This document shows, in pieces, positions 16,933 through 25,791 of a DNA stretch of 64,000 nucleotides. Every line of letters starts with the position of its first letter. The stretch's first letter is position 1. This stretch comes from Natribaculum luteum (GTDB lineage: Archaea > Halobacteriota > Halobacteria > Halobacteriales > Natrialbaceae): contig NZ_CP095398.1 in NCBI RefSeq assembly GCF_023008545.1, positions 62,001 through 126,000 of the forward strand. The letters are read 5' to 3'. The notes under the pieces are model-generated. The model saw only the letters and a program-made list of their open reading frames with translations, searched no databases and was not told the DNA's origin. A program made the translations under genes and the position numbers.

Positions 16933-18828
16933 ATGGATCAGAACCTCTCCAGACGACGCGCGCTGGCTGCACTCGGTGTGACTTCGACCGCGTTCGCCGG
17001 CTGTCTCGAGTTCCTTCCCGGCGGTGAGACCGACACCCCCTCCGAAAGCAAGACCGGCGGGGACGGGGGCGACACTGGTGGGGACGGGACGCCCGGAACC
17101 AGTCCGGACTGGCCTGCGATCGACGCCGGCGAGGTGCTCTCGGACTTCGAAGACCTCGATCGGTGGGAGCCCCACGAGACGAGCGAGGTCAGCGCAGCCC
17201 CAGACGAGGCACAGACTGGATCACAGGCGGCGATCATCGAGAGCGACGAGGGATCGGCCAGCATGAGTATGTTCTTCCCCGACGGCCTCGATTTCGAGGG
17301 GTGGGACACGTCGATGGCGGTCAAGCCAGAATCCGTAAACCGAGTCATCGTCGAATTCATCGCCCCGACTCGCGACGAACGTCTCACCAGCGTCCGAACG
17401 GTGCCCGACGACTACGACGACTGGTTCCGGATCGACTGCGGGTACGAACACAAGCCTGCAGGCGAACCAGATCTGTCGAACGTCACCCGGCTGAACGTCG
17501 TCGCGGACGGCCCCGAAGGTGGCCCGGCCCGGATGCTGGTCGACGACCTCCGGCGAACCGAGGCGGTCGACAACGGTAAGGCGATCCTCGCGTTTTACGG
17601 TGGGCACCAGTCACACTTCGAACTCGCGGCGGACCTGCTCGAGGAACGGGGGTGGGCTGGTGCGGTCCCGGTCGATCCGAGGCGCATCGGCGATCGGGAT
17701 CGAATGGGGTTCGACGAGTTACACCAGCTCAGAGACCGTGGCTGGGACGTCTGCTCGTACCCGCGGACGGACGGCAACTTCGCCGAACAGTCCGAGGACC
17801 GACGGCGGACGGTCATCGAGAGTAGCCGGGACTTCCTCGCAGACAACGGCTTTCCGGACGGCTCGCGCCACTTCTTCGCCCCCGAGTGGAGATGGATGGA
17901 TCCGACGACCCACGGGATCGTCCGCAATCTCCACGAGTCGGGCTTCATGTTCGGGTCCTGTCCGACCGGCGCACCACCGACTGGCATCCACATGACACCG
18001 GTCATCTGGGGACCCACGCTCCACAACGGCGTTCGTCGCCACGTCAACCTCTGTGATCAGTACCAGCAACTCACCGTGATCCGAATTCCTCGGATCGTCG
18101 ACGGGGCCGCTGGCTCGAATAGCATGTCGCTCGAGGCCTTCGAGAGTCTGCTCCACCACATCGAGCATCGGGGTCTCGACGTGATCACGCCCTCCGACCT
18201 GGTCGACGGAACGATTGGTGGAGACGGCGGGAACCAAAGCGAGAACGTAGAGCAGCCGAACGGGGTCATCCTCGAGGCGGGCAAAACGCACTCGCTCGAG
18301 GGATCGGGACAGACCGAAACCGACGAATTCGACCTCAGCCAGGGCATCCTCACGGGACAGTTTACTCACGACGGTGACTCGGAGTTCGTCGTCGAGTTGA
18401 CGGAAGTCGACGGCGACCTCGGCAACGACCTCCTGACGACCACCAGTGGCGCGACCACGGGCGAGTCGATCGTGACGATCGGCGACGGGACGTACCAGGC
18501 CACCGTCGATGCGGACGGGTCGTGGTCGCTCACGATCGACCAGCCCGAGGTCCACAGCGACGACCTGACCGACGTCCCGGTCGAAACGTCCGGGACGGGA
18601 TCGGCGGTCGTTGGCCCGCTGTGGACCGACAGTGAACTTCGCCTCTCGGTGACGCACGACGGCACCGGGGAGTTCGTCGTCGACGGATACGGCGCAGACG
18701 GCAGCTGGGAACAGATCGTCAACAAGACCGGCGCGTTCGACAACTCGAGGTCGTACGCTGCAAGCGGTGTCGTCTGGATCAACGTCGAGGCCGACGGCGA
18801 CTGGACGCTCGAGGTCACTAAATCGTGA
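16933..18828 (+). CDS. secreted lipoprotein with a degenerate polysaccharide-deacetylase domain
   Basis: The protein is 631 residues. The N-terminus SRRRALAALGVTSTAFAGC is a Tat-type signal with a lipobox Cys, followed by a Gly/Asp/Thr-rich linker. Residues about 50-200 form a jelly-roll-like domain, and about 200-430 resemble a NodB-type deacetylase barrel. The C-terminal 200 residues contain two related beta-domains. In the barrel, the first motif is FYGGHQSHF instead of the usual FDDG, and the expected His-xxx-His is replaced by SYPRTDG. The metal ligands therefore appear lost. It would be a surface protein that binds a polymer or acts by other chemistry. The ATG at 16933 gives a proper signal peptide; earlier codons do not. 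Confidence 0.82.
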   Translation: MDQNLSRRRALAALGVTSTAFAGCLEFLPGGETDTPSESKTGGDGGDTGGDGTPGTSPDWPAIDAGEVLSDFEDLDRWEPHETSEVSAAPDEAQTGSQAAIIESDEGSASMSMFFPDGLDFEGWDTSMAVKPESVNRVIVEFIAPTRDERLTSVRTVPDDYDDWFRIDCGYEHKPAGEPDLSNVTRLNVVADGPEGGPARMLVDDLRRTEAVDNGKAILAFYGGHQSHFELAADLLEERGWAGAVPVDPRRIGDRDRMGFDELHQLRDRGWDVCSYPRTDGNFAEQSEDRRRTVIESSRDFLADNGFPDGSRHFFAPEWRWMDPTTHGIVRNLHESGFMFGSCPTGAPPTGIHMTPVIWGPTLHNGVRRHVNLCDQYQQLTVIRIPRIVDGAAGSNSMSLEAFESLLHHIEHRGLDVITPSDLVDGTIGGDGGNQSENVEQPNGVILEAGKTHSLEGSGQTETDEFDLSQGILTGQFTHDGDSEFVVELTEVDGDLGNDLLTTTSGATTGESIVTIGDGTYQATVDADGSWSLTIDQPEVHSDDLTDVPVETSGTGSAVVGPLWTDSELRLSVTHDGTGEFVVDGYGADGSWEQIVNKTGAFDNSRSYAASGVVWINVEADGDWTLEVTKS

Positions 18829-19861
18829 CCGGGAGTTCGCCTCGCTAGCGCGACGGAGCGACGTTGGTCTCTCTGAGGCCCCACAGCGCGCCGCAGTGCA
18901 TACCACGTCGACCACTGTCGAGTGCAGGGAGAGCGTCGTTCGATTCACCATCTCCGGCTACATGATTCGGGAAAGAAAACTGGGGTAGAGTTTTTACCCA
19001 CCCGTGATCGAGGCAACTACACTTTACTCTCAATTTAAATATAAATCCTGCCTCGATATGTCCGGTGTGAACAGACGCGATCAATCATCGATAATTAGGC
19101 CGCGAGGCCGAGCCCTGACCTGAACTGGTGCACAATTCAAACCCAGTCACGATCGACGAAACGATAACGTAGCTCGCCGAGAGGTGTATGGATAGTACGC
19201 TGCCGCCGATTTCGGCCGCCAAGATGGCTCCTGAGACAGCCGATACACTACCGCTGACGTCTCCTCGTGAAAGACCATGATAATCGGCCAATGCTCTTTC
19301 ACGGATAGTGTGCAGTTCCTCTGGAGACGAGAAGCGCAACGTGCACGCTGCCGTCGATTCTCGCCTCGCGAACGCTGCAGTTCCTGTCACGGTTCGACAC
19401 TGCTGAGCGGTGCGAGTTCCTGTCACGATCTCGATCTCGAACCACGCGGAAGCCGAGCTGGCAGTCAGTTCATACGCCATCATTCTATTCGCCATACATA
19501 ACATATCACATACCATTTTGAGAACAGGTAAGTAGAAACTTTTTCTAAGTTGTTAATATGATATCTGGCTAACCGATACGAAACTCGATCTCGATGAACG
19601 GATCCCCGACTGTCTCTCGTCGTGGTCTCGAGATCGTCTGTTTCGAGTGTGTTTTCAGTTTCGATGGATTCGAGCATCTTCGTTTTGAACGTCGAATTCC
19701 AACCGAGGGGTCTTCGACTCGAGTCCGAGGCGGCGTCGTAGTCTGCTTCACGAAGGTTTGCAACGTCGATTTCGAGCGTATCGATCGCGGCCAGCGCAGT
19801 AACCACTTCCCTTCGTTGGGTCCACTCGAGCAGAACGGCTTTCACTTCCGTTCACCACGAG
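18829..19861. other. gene-poor stretch
   Basis: About 1 kb with lower GC near 19015-19045 and 19500-19565. Short frames exist on the minus strand (19085-19516 and 19480-19845); the second reads MKAVLLEWTQRREVVTALAA and is divergent from the rdfA-like pseudogene. I cannot match either to a family and do not call them. The region probably holds decayed genes. Confidence 0.45.
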
Positions 19862-20374
19862 ATGGATGTGGCCGACGCCACGAATCGTTCTCGGAGTCGA
19901 TCGAAGGTCGGTCGTGTCCTCGGTTCGGACGGACTCGACGACATCGGCCGGGAACTGGCCGATCGGTAGACGAGAGACGAGAATCGATCGAGTCTTCGTG
20001 AGCTCGCCGAGCACTTCAACAAGCGAGTACTCGAGTCGGCTCTGGACGATGCGGATGTGAACACGCTCGAGGGCGAACTGGACAACAGGTACCAGCTACT
20101 GATCGAGGACGCAACAGTAGAACGCGTATCGAGACCCGGCGACGACTCGAACGAGCGGACCGACGCTGATACTACCAGACAACAGTCAGGTATCCGTAAC
20201 CGCATCCGCAGACTTCGAGGCCAAACGCAGACGGTTTCCGCGAACGAACTCGATGAGTTGGAGAAACGAGACCGTGTCGACCTCGGCGATTTCGACGTCT
20301 TCGTCACTGTGTATTGTACCGACTGTGACACCCAGTTCTCCGTCGATCTAGAGAACTGCACCCGTGACTGCTAA
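19862..20374 (+). pseudogene. rod-determining factor RdfA family, broken by an in-frame stop
   Basis: The single frame from ATG 19862 reads RSKVGRVLGSDGLDDIGREL, then ADR-TAG at 19967-19969, then RDENRSSLRELAEHFNKRVL and ALDDADVNTLEGELDNRYQL. The C-terminus has RLRGQTQTVS and a zinc-type CTDCDTQF. This order matches haloarchaeal RdfA-type proteins, which influence the switch between rod and disk cell shape. The stop replaces the Trp usually found before the LRELA motif (TGG to TAG). The central segment that normally follows the YRLL motif is also much shortened. Two independent lesions argue for a dead paralogue. Confidence 0.75.
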
Positions 20375-21226
20375 AACGGATCTGAAACATTACACCCATA
20401 TGTTCGTAAGGCCAGCGAGCGGTAAACGATAACACTCCTATGGCTGTCAGGGATAGGAGGTCGGTACGCTCGATCGACAATTCATAACGATTGCTGTGAC
20501 TGGTTGCCGACGCAACCGCAAGCCGGGTCGCGGTTGCGCCGGGACAGACTCACAGCGATCGGTATCAGGCCTCGCCGGCACCGTTCACCGAGAAGAAACG
20601 GAAGCGACGGGTCCGACCAGGCGAAAGCCCGTCGATAGAACGGCAACGACGTCTATTCGGCACCATGCTGGCGAAATCGCTCGAGGTCGGTCTTCTCAAC
20701 TGTTTCTGTTCCCGAAACCCTCGTATCTGTGATAGGATCGGGAAAAACGGCCTCAGAAGAGCGTTGCCGCGCAAATTTTCCCGTTTTCAATATTCGCCGG
20801 ATTTCCTCGCGGAGAAACGCGTTTGTCGACACGAAACGGGTCACACGAGTCTCTCGGAAAGCGGGGTCGTCGGCCCGAGAGTGGATTCGTTCGCGCGATA
20901 GCCAACGCAGTAGACGGGAGGTGGATTTCGCTCAGCACCGACGCTGGCAGTGGTGGGGCAGACGACTCTCGATCGCTTCATCGAGAGAGACCTGCTCGAG
21001 ACGGAGTGTCTCGCTCGTCTCGAGTGCGGAGGACCGTGCAATCCGTCGATTTTCGCCGATCGTGATCCGTCCGCCGACGAGGAGACGATGCGTTTCGCGT
21101 AAAGAAACGACACGGCGTTTCGCATCCATCGGCAGTCTGCGAACGATTCCCTCTCGGAAGTCGATGCTCGATCGAACAGCCGCTCGCGGCATCTGCATTC
21201 CAAGAATCGCGGCTACGGGATGCTCG
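20375..21226. other. gene-poor stretch with an 80-bp palindromic element
   Basis: No supported protein gene. Contains the palindromic element at 20485-20564. Frames such as 20653-20844 and 20932-21198 (minus) have no recognisable family and mixed codon quality, and may be remnants of decayed genes. Confidence 0.45.
20485..20564 (+). mobile_element. 80-bp palindromic MITE-like element, copy 1
   Basis: Starts TAACGATTGCTGTGACTGG and ends with the near-complement of that sequence (CACAGCGATCGGTA). The two arms pair over about 37 positions. It is bounded by a 3-bp direct repeat TCA (20482-20484 and 20565-20567). Two further 80-bp copies are at 32905 and 49303. No coding capacity. Confidence 0.85.
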
Positions 21227-22036
21227 TCAGTACCGGATTTCGAGTTCCAGTTCGTTTACCGCACCGAGAACTGCGTTCGCGTAGGTACCTTCGAGTTCTT
21301 CTCTCGGGAGTCGGTGGGCCGGCCCGGCTACGGTCATCGCACAGGCCATCCCGGTGTTCGGGTGGATAACGGAGGCGCTTACGGCTCGTATCCCCCGCTG
21401 GCGCTCCTCCATGTTGAGCGCGTAGCCGCGCTCCCGGATGACGTCGATCTTCTCGAGCAACTCGTCTACGTCGGTGACCGTATTCGACGTCAGCTGGGAC
21501 AGTCCTTGCGTGTCGACGATTTCCTTGATCTCCTCGTCCGAGTGGGCTGCGAGCATCGCTTTTCCGGACGCAGTCGCGTGTAGCTGGAACCGTTCTCCGA
21601 GGAGGAAGTTTTTGATGTTGTACCGGCTCCGGTCGATGTACGTGAAGATGCCGTAGTCCCGCTCTTTGACCGAGACGAGGACCATCTGGCCCGTCTCCTT
21701 GCCGAGCTCGCTGGCTTTCACGTTGGCCTGGTGACAGAGGTCGATTTCGTCCCGGAGCGCGCCACCCATGGTCAGAAACTTGAATCCGAGGCGGTACTTT
21801 CCGTCGCCGTTGACGACGAACCCCTCCTGTTCTAACGATTGGAGGTGCTTGTGTACCGTCCCTTTGGAGAAGCCGGTCTCGTTAGCCAGTTCCGTCACAC
21901 CGGCCTCGTTCCGCGATTGCAGTGCCTCGATGATCGCAAACAACGTCCGGTTGGACTTCACTGCCGTACTCTGTGACGAACTCTCGAACTCTCCGTCCGC
22001 TTTCACCGCCGGGCTGTGCGTCCTGTCGTCGTCCAT
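21227..22036 (-). CDS. IclR family transcriptional regulator
   Basis: This 269-residue regulator has an N-terminal winged helix (NRTLFAIIEALQSRNEAGVTELANETGFSKGTVHKHLQSLE, residues about 28-70). An IclR effector-binding domain follows, with LGFKFLTMGGALRDEID, LHATASGKAMLAA and the C-terminal GIRAVSASVIHPNTGMACAMTVAGP. The family senses small organic acids or aromatics and usually controls adjacent catabolic operons. Its position at one end of the aldehyde dehydrogenase / propionyl-CoA synthase cluster makes that cluster the likely target. No operator could be identified with confidence. Confidence 0.93.
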   Translation of the reverse strand: MDDDRTHSPAVKADGEFESSSQSTAVKSNRTLFAIIEALQSRNEAGVTELANETGFSKGTVHKHLQSLEQEGFVVNGDGKYRLGFKFLTMGGALRDEIDLCHQANVKASELGKETGQMVLVSVKERDYGIFTYIDRSRYNIKNFLLGERFQLHATASGKAMLAAHSDEEIKEIVDTQGLSQLTSNTVTDVDELLEKIDVIRERGYALNMEERQRGIRAVSASVIHPNTGMACAMTVAGPAHRLPREELEGTYANAVLGAVNELELEIRY

Positions 22037-22126
22037 TACTACATCGAGTATATACCATGGTACTTAGTCGTGTGCTTCACCATAACATTTGTCTATGTCA
22101 GCTAGCTGGCTCCGATCGGGCGTCGG

Positions 22127-22846
22127 TCAGAGGTACGCGGCATCCCACCGAGCCGGTTTGCTGACGTTTCCACAGTCGGCACACTCGAGTCGGCCCATCG
22201 CGTCCATCGCAGTCGCGAGCCCATCACAGCGAGCGCAGTAGTAGCCGTACTGCTCGGTCCGTTCGGGATCAGTGTACACGGCCTGGAACACCCCGTTCGA
22301 TCCCAGATCGTGATCGGGAGCGACGTACAGTTGCTCTCCCGCTTGTGTCGTTACCGTCTCTCGCTTCGCATCCGCCATCTTGGCGTAGATGTTCTCGACG
22401 AACGACCGCCCTCCGACGTTGACCTGTCTGGCGTCGACTCGCCGGAGTCCGTGGCGTTCGTAGAACGCGTTTCCTTCCGCGTTGACGTTAAGGACGCGTC
22501 CTCGGAGACGTTTTGCGCCCCGTTCTTGGAGCGCCGTCAGCGTTCGTTCGAACAACTCCGAGCCGATCCCACGACCGCGGTCAGCGGGTGCGACGTGAAG
22601 CCAGTGGATGTCGCCGTAGGTGCCGACTGTGCTCTCGGTGAACCCGACGACGTCGTCGTCTCGAACGGCGACCAGAACGAGGCGGTCCGACCGCTCGAGT
22701 GCGGCCGTGGACGCTTCGTCGCCGTGCCACTGTGTAACTGCTTCGTCGATTATCGCCGGACTGAGCGCATACGACGCCTGCAGCGATTGCCGTGCTACTT
22801 CCGTGATCTCATCCTGATCGGTGGCGTTCGCTTCACGGATCTCCAT
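22127..22846 (-). CDS. GNAT N-acetyltransferase fused to a C-terminal zinc-ribbon domain
   Basis: The protein is 239 residues. The GNAT fold covers residues 1-155, with the acetyl-CoA binding motif HVAPADRGRGIGSELFERTL and the following GNAFYERHGLRRV. The C-terminal 75 residues carry a small domain with VFQAVYTDPERTEQYGYYC and two Cys pairs (CARC, CADC), as in a haloarchaeal zinc-binding domain often fused to acetyltransferases. Substrate unknown. The two domains suggest acetylation of a protein or RNA-associated target. It sits between the regulator and the aldehyde dehydrogenase gene, in the same orientation. Confidence 0.87.
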   Translation of the reverse strand: MEIREANATDQDEITEVARQSLQASYALSPAIIDEAVTQWHGDEASTAALERSDRLVLVAVRDDDVVGFTESTVGTYGDIHWLHVAPADRGRGIGSELFERTLTALQERGAKRLRGRVLNVNAEGNAFYERHGLRRVDARQVNVGGRSFVENIYAKMADAKRETVTTQAGEQLYVAPDHDLGSNGVFQAVYTDPERTEQYGYYCARCDGLATAMDAMGRLECADCGNVSKPARWDAAYL

Positions 22847-22945
22847 GCGCTATCGTGTGCGATGGCAACATATGTAAATCTTAGCCCCGGGACCCCCGCC
22901 TTCGGCGTGACGGTCCACTGAGGATCGGCGAGAGCTGTGGCTGGA

Positions 22946-22965
22946 CGTGCCCGTAAGCGGGCACG
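22946..22965. terminator. terminator-like hairpin behind the aldehyde dehydrogenase gene
   Basis: CGTGCCCG-TAAG-CGGGCACG is a perfect 8-bp stem with a four-base loop, 14 bp past the aldehyde dehydrogenase stop. It would end that transcript before the acetyltransferase gene. No strong T-run follows. Confidence 0.45.
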
Positions 22966-22978
22966 ACGTCGAATGCCG

Positions 22979-24415
22979 TTACGCGTGCGTTTCGAGGTAA
23001 GAGCCGAAGAGTTCCTGTTCGTCCGGCCGCTTTGCATCCTCGATGACGCGGGAGATCGTCGTCGTCTGGATGAAGTGTTCGTAGTTTACGTTTCCGTCGA
23101 GCTGGTTTCCAGCCCACGTGCCACCTCCCTCAGAGAGTGTGTTCGGGAGGCCGTTTTTGTGCCAGCCGCCGTTCGCGAACGCGTGGGGCTGGTTGACGAT
23201 GACGCGGGCGACGTTCACCTCGTCGCCGACTTTCCGTACGTGATCGTCGTTTTCGGTGTGGATCCCACACGAGTGGCCGGCACCCTCGAACGAGAGGATC
23301 CGTTTGGTCGTCTCGATCGCCTCCTCGAGGTCGGGGACCTCGAAGACGTTCAGGACGACGGCGAGTTTTTCGCCCGACAGCGGGTACTCCGGTCCGATAC
23401 CGGTTCCTTCGGTGATGAAGAAATCCGCCGCTTTCGCCTCGGGGTTCTCGAGTCCGGCGGCCTCGGCGATCACGTCCGCCGGTTGTGCGACGAGGTCGGT
23501 GTCGAGCGAGCCGTGTCCCTCGGGAAACAGCGCGTCCCGGATCTTCCGACGTTCGGTCTCGTTGCACACGTATCCGCCCTCGTTCTGCAGGGCGTCGACG
23601 AGATCGTCGTAGACTTCCTCGACGATCGCTGCGTTGTTGTCGGACGAGCAACTGGTCGCGTGATCGACTGTCTTGCTCTTGTGGAGCCGTTTCGCGACCG
23701 TTTCGACGTCGGCGGTGCTGTCGACGATCGCCACTGCGTTGCCTTCACCGACGCAGTAGTTCGGAGTGCCAGAGGACTCGCCTCTCGCCACGTTCGCAGA
23801 GGAGCCGGTGACCTGGAGGAGGTCGACCTGATCCATCAACTCGTAGGCTTTGCTCTTGGTGGCCGGCCGGGGGACCATCTGGACGAGGTCTGTGGGCGCT
23901 CCGACCTTCTCCAGTTCGTCGTGAATGTACTCGACGACCAACTCGCAGACTTTCTCGCCGCGGGGCGACGGAGACAGGATGATCGCGTTACGTCCTTTCA
24001 GCGCCATCATCGCGAGAGCGGTCGGGGTCGTCCCTGGATGGGTCGAGGGAACGACGGCGCCGACGACGCCGACCGGTTTGGCGATCTCCGTGAGCTTTTG
24101 CTCCTCGTCGACGTCGATGACGCCGACCGACGGCTCGCCGAGGGTGTCCTCGAGTACGCCGAGAATTTTGCGTCGTTTCTTCTGGATCTTGTCCTCGACC
24201 TTGCCGAGCTCGCTCTCCTCGACAGCGACCTCCGACAGGTGGACGGCGTGGTCTTCCTGGTAGATCGCCCAGCCGACGGCCCGAACGAGCTCGTCGACCT
24301 CTTTTTGGCTGTAATCACTGATCTCCGCCATGGCGTCACGGCCACGGTCGATCAGATCGGCGACGATACCACTGGCATCTGATTCGACTGGGGATGACTG
24401 CGCGTCGACTCCCAT
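22979..24415 (-). CDS. CoA-acylating aldehyde dehydrogenase
   Basis: This 478-residue enzyme resembles the acylating branch of the aldehyde dehydrogenase superfamily (AdhE N-domain, EutE/SauS type). Members interconvert an aldehyde plus CoA and NAD(P)+ with an acyl-CoA. Visible motifs are VPSTHPGTTPTALAMMALKGRN, the nucleotide region SPSPRGEKVCELV, QVTGSSANVARG, and the nucleophile Cys in DHATSCSSDNNAA. Near the end is PHAFANGGWHKNGLPNTLS followed by a Gly-rich GGGTWAGN motif. The ATG at 24415 follows a GAGG-type site; an in-frame GTG at 24427 is less likely. Next to a hydroxyacid dehydrogenase and propionyl-CoA synthase, malonate semialdehyde/malonyl-CoA is a plausible substrate pair, but sulfoacetaldehyde or acetaldehyde cannot be excluded. 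Confidence 0.88.
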   Translation of the reverse strand: MGVDAQSSPVESDASGIVADLIDRGRDAMAEISDYSQKEVDELVRAVGWAIYQEDHAVHLSEVAVEESELGKVEDKIQKKRRKILGVLEDTLGEPSVGVIDVDEEQKLTEIAKPVGVVGAVVPSTHPGTTPTALAMMALKGRNAIILSPSPRGEKVCELVVEYIHDELEKVGAPTDLVQMVPRPATKSKAYELMDQVDLLQVTGSSANVARGESSGTPNYCVGEGNAVAIVDSTADVETVAKRLHKSKTVDHATSCSSDNNAAIVEEVYDDLVDALQNEGGYVCNETERRKIRDALFPEGHGSLDTDLVAQPADVIAEAAGLENPEAKAADFFITEGTGIGPEYPLSGEKLAVVLNVFEVPDLEEAIETTKRILSFEGAGHSCGIHTENDDHVRKVGDEVNVARVIVNQPHAFANGGWHKNGLPNTLSEGGGTWAGNQLDGNVNYEHFIQTTTISRVIEDAKRPDEQELFGSYLETHA

Positions 24416-24737
24416 AGTGTTCCTCACGTCCGTATCGTAGCATATAATGGTAATGGATAGGGAGTTCGAGTCAGTATAATGAATATAATGTGGTTGGAAT
24501 CCCCGTCAGGAAAAAGCGAGGCCGACCGGTAGAGACGATCGGTCACCATCCCTGGTACTGGACGACGGATAGCCTGCTATAGTCGCCGCCGGGAGTCGTT
24601 GTACGCCTCCCCACGACGGCCGAATCGGCGGGACATCGCCGATTTCGACCGCTTCGATGCGGAGAGCGGATAAATCGTTTCAGTCGGTACTATACCACGA
24701 GGTGCGAGTCGTAACTCGTCTCCCGTATCGTCGGCGA
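24416..24737. other. intergenic region upstream of the aldehyde dehydrogenase
   Basis: About 320 bp. The first 70 bp are A/T-rich with repeated TATAATG-like words (24441-24492) that probably include the promoter and could hold a regulator site. The rest shows no gene. Confidence 0.45.
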
Positions 24738-25628
24738 CTACTCGTCGATCCCAGCCATATCCTCGTATACGGTAACGACGGCGGAGAAGTCCAGGTCGCC
24801 GCGGTCTTTCTCCTCGAGCGATTTGAACAGTTCGTGGTTGAGCGAGGAAAGCGGGATCGGTGCTCCATACTCTTCGCCATCGTCGACCGCGATGCGAAGA
24901 TCCTTGTACATGTACGAGCCGAAAAAGCCCGGCTCCATGTCGCGGTCGATCATCCCCTCGGCGCGGGTCTCGAGCGCCCACGTCTGCGCTGCACCGCCTT
25001 CGATCGCGTCGACGAGTTTCTCCTGTGAGATACCGGCTTTCTCGGCGAACACGAGTGCTTCCGAGAGACTCGTCACTTCCGCTGCAGCGATCATGTTGTT
25101 ACAGATCTTCGCGACCTGTCCCGCTCCCGTCTCTCCGACCCGTGTTACCTGCCCGCCGATCGTCTCGAACAACTCCCGGTACTCCTCGACGAGGTGTTCG
25201 TCGCCACCGATCATGATCCGCATCCACGCCTCTCGCGCGCCCTGTTCGGACCCGCTGACCGGCGCGTCGATGGTTCGAATCCCCTCCTCGGCGAGGTCGG
25301 CAGCGACGTCACGGATCGCACCGGGGCCGATCGTACTCATGTCGATCAGCACCAGTCCTTCCGCTGCGCCCTCGACCAGTCCGTCCGGTCCGAGTGCGAC
25401 CTCTCGGACGTGTTCTCCCCTCGGCAAGAACGTGATGACGGCGTCGCTCGCCTCGGCGACGTCGGCCGGCGTCTCTCTCGACTCGGCACCGTACTCCTCG
25501 AGTTCGACGACTGGATCCGACTGGATGTCGCTGACGACGACGTCGTACCCGGCGTCGACGAGATTTTTTGCGGCCGGTTTACCCATGATTCCAAGTCCGA
25601 TAAAGCCGATTCTCCGTTTCGAACTCAT
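24738..25628 (-). CDS. 3-hydroxyisobutyrate dehydrogenase family NAD(P)-dependent reductase
   Basis: This 296-residue protein opens with the Rossmann motif GFIGLGIMGKPAAKNLVDAG. Family motifs follow in order: DAPVSGSEQGAREA for substrate binding, and GAGQVAKICNNMI with the catalytic Lys. The length fits. Family members act on 3-hydroxyisobutyrate, 3-hydroxypropionate, tartronate semialdehyde or sulfolactate. Given a propionyl-CoA synthase gene two positions away, reduction of malonate semialdehyde to 3-hydroxypropionate (or the reverse) is the best contextual guess. The ATG at 25628 precedes the Rossmann fold by six residues. Same orientation as the aldehyde dehydrogenase; the iron alcohol dehydrogenase upstream is divergent. 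Confidence 0.9.
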   Translation of the reverse strand: MSSKRRIGFIGLGIMGKPAAKNLVDAGYDVVVSDIQSDPVVELEEYGAESRETPADVAEASDAVITFLPRGEHVREVALGPDGLVEGAAEGLVLIDMSTIGPGAIRDVAADLAEEGIRTIDAPVSGSEQGAREAWMRIMIGGDEHLVEEYRELFETIGGQVTRVGETGAGQVAKICNNMIAAAEVTSLSEALVFAEKAGISQEKLVDAIEGGAAQTWALETRAEGMIDRDMEPGFFGSYMYKDLRIAVDDGEEYGAPIPLSSLNHELFKSLEEKDRGDLDFSAVVTVYEDMAGIDE

Positions 25629-25791
25629 GCGTACCCACACTCACCGGAAGCCGTTAAAAAATTTAGCCTGATGACCTGACAATGCATCGAATCGACGATC
25701 GGATCGACTCCGAAGTGAGGCCTCGTCTCTCCTCTCGCTATTTTTGCGCTACTACCAACATTTTTAGTGATGGTTGGTGATTTGCAGGTGC

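Noticed and set aside
19967-19969. TAG in the rdfA-like frame as a pyrrolysine or readthrough codon
   Set aside because: The position is Trp in the family, the internal segment is also shortened, and no pyrrolysine system is seen. A nonsense mutation is simpler.
20653-21203. Several minus-strand frames between the rdfA remnant and the IclR gene
   Set aside because: Short, overlapping and unrelated to any family I know. Described only as gene-poor DNA.
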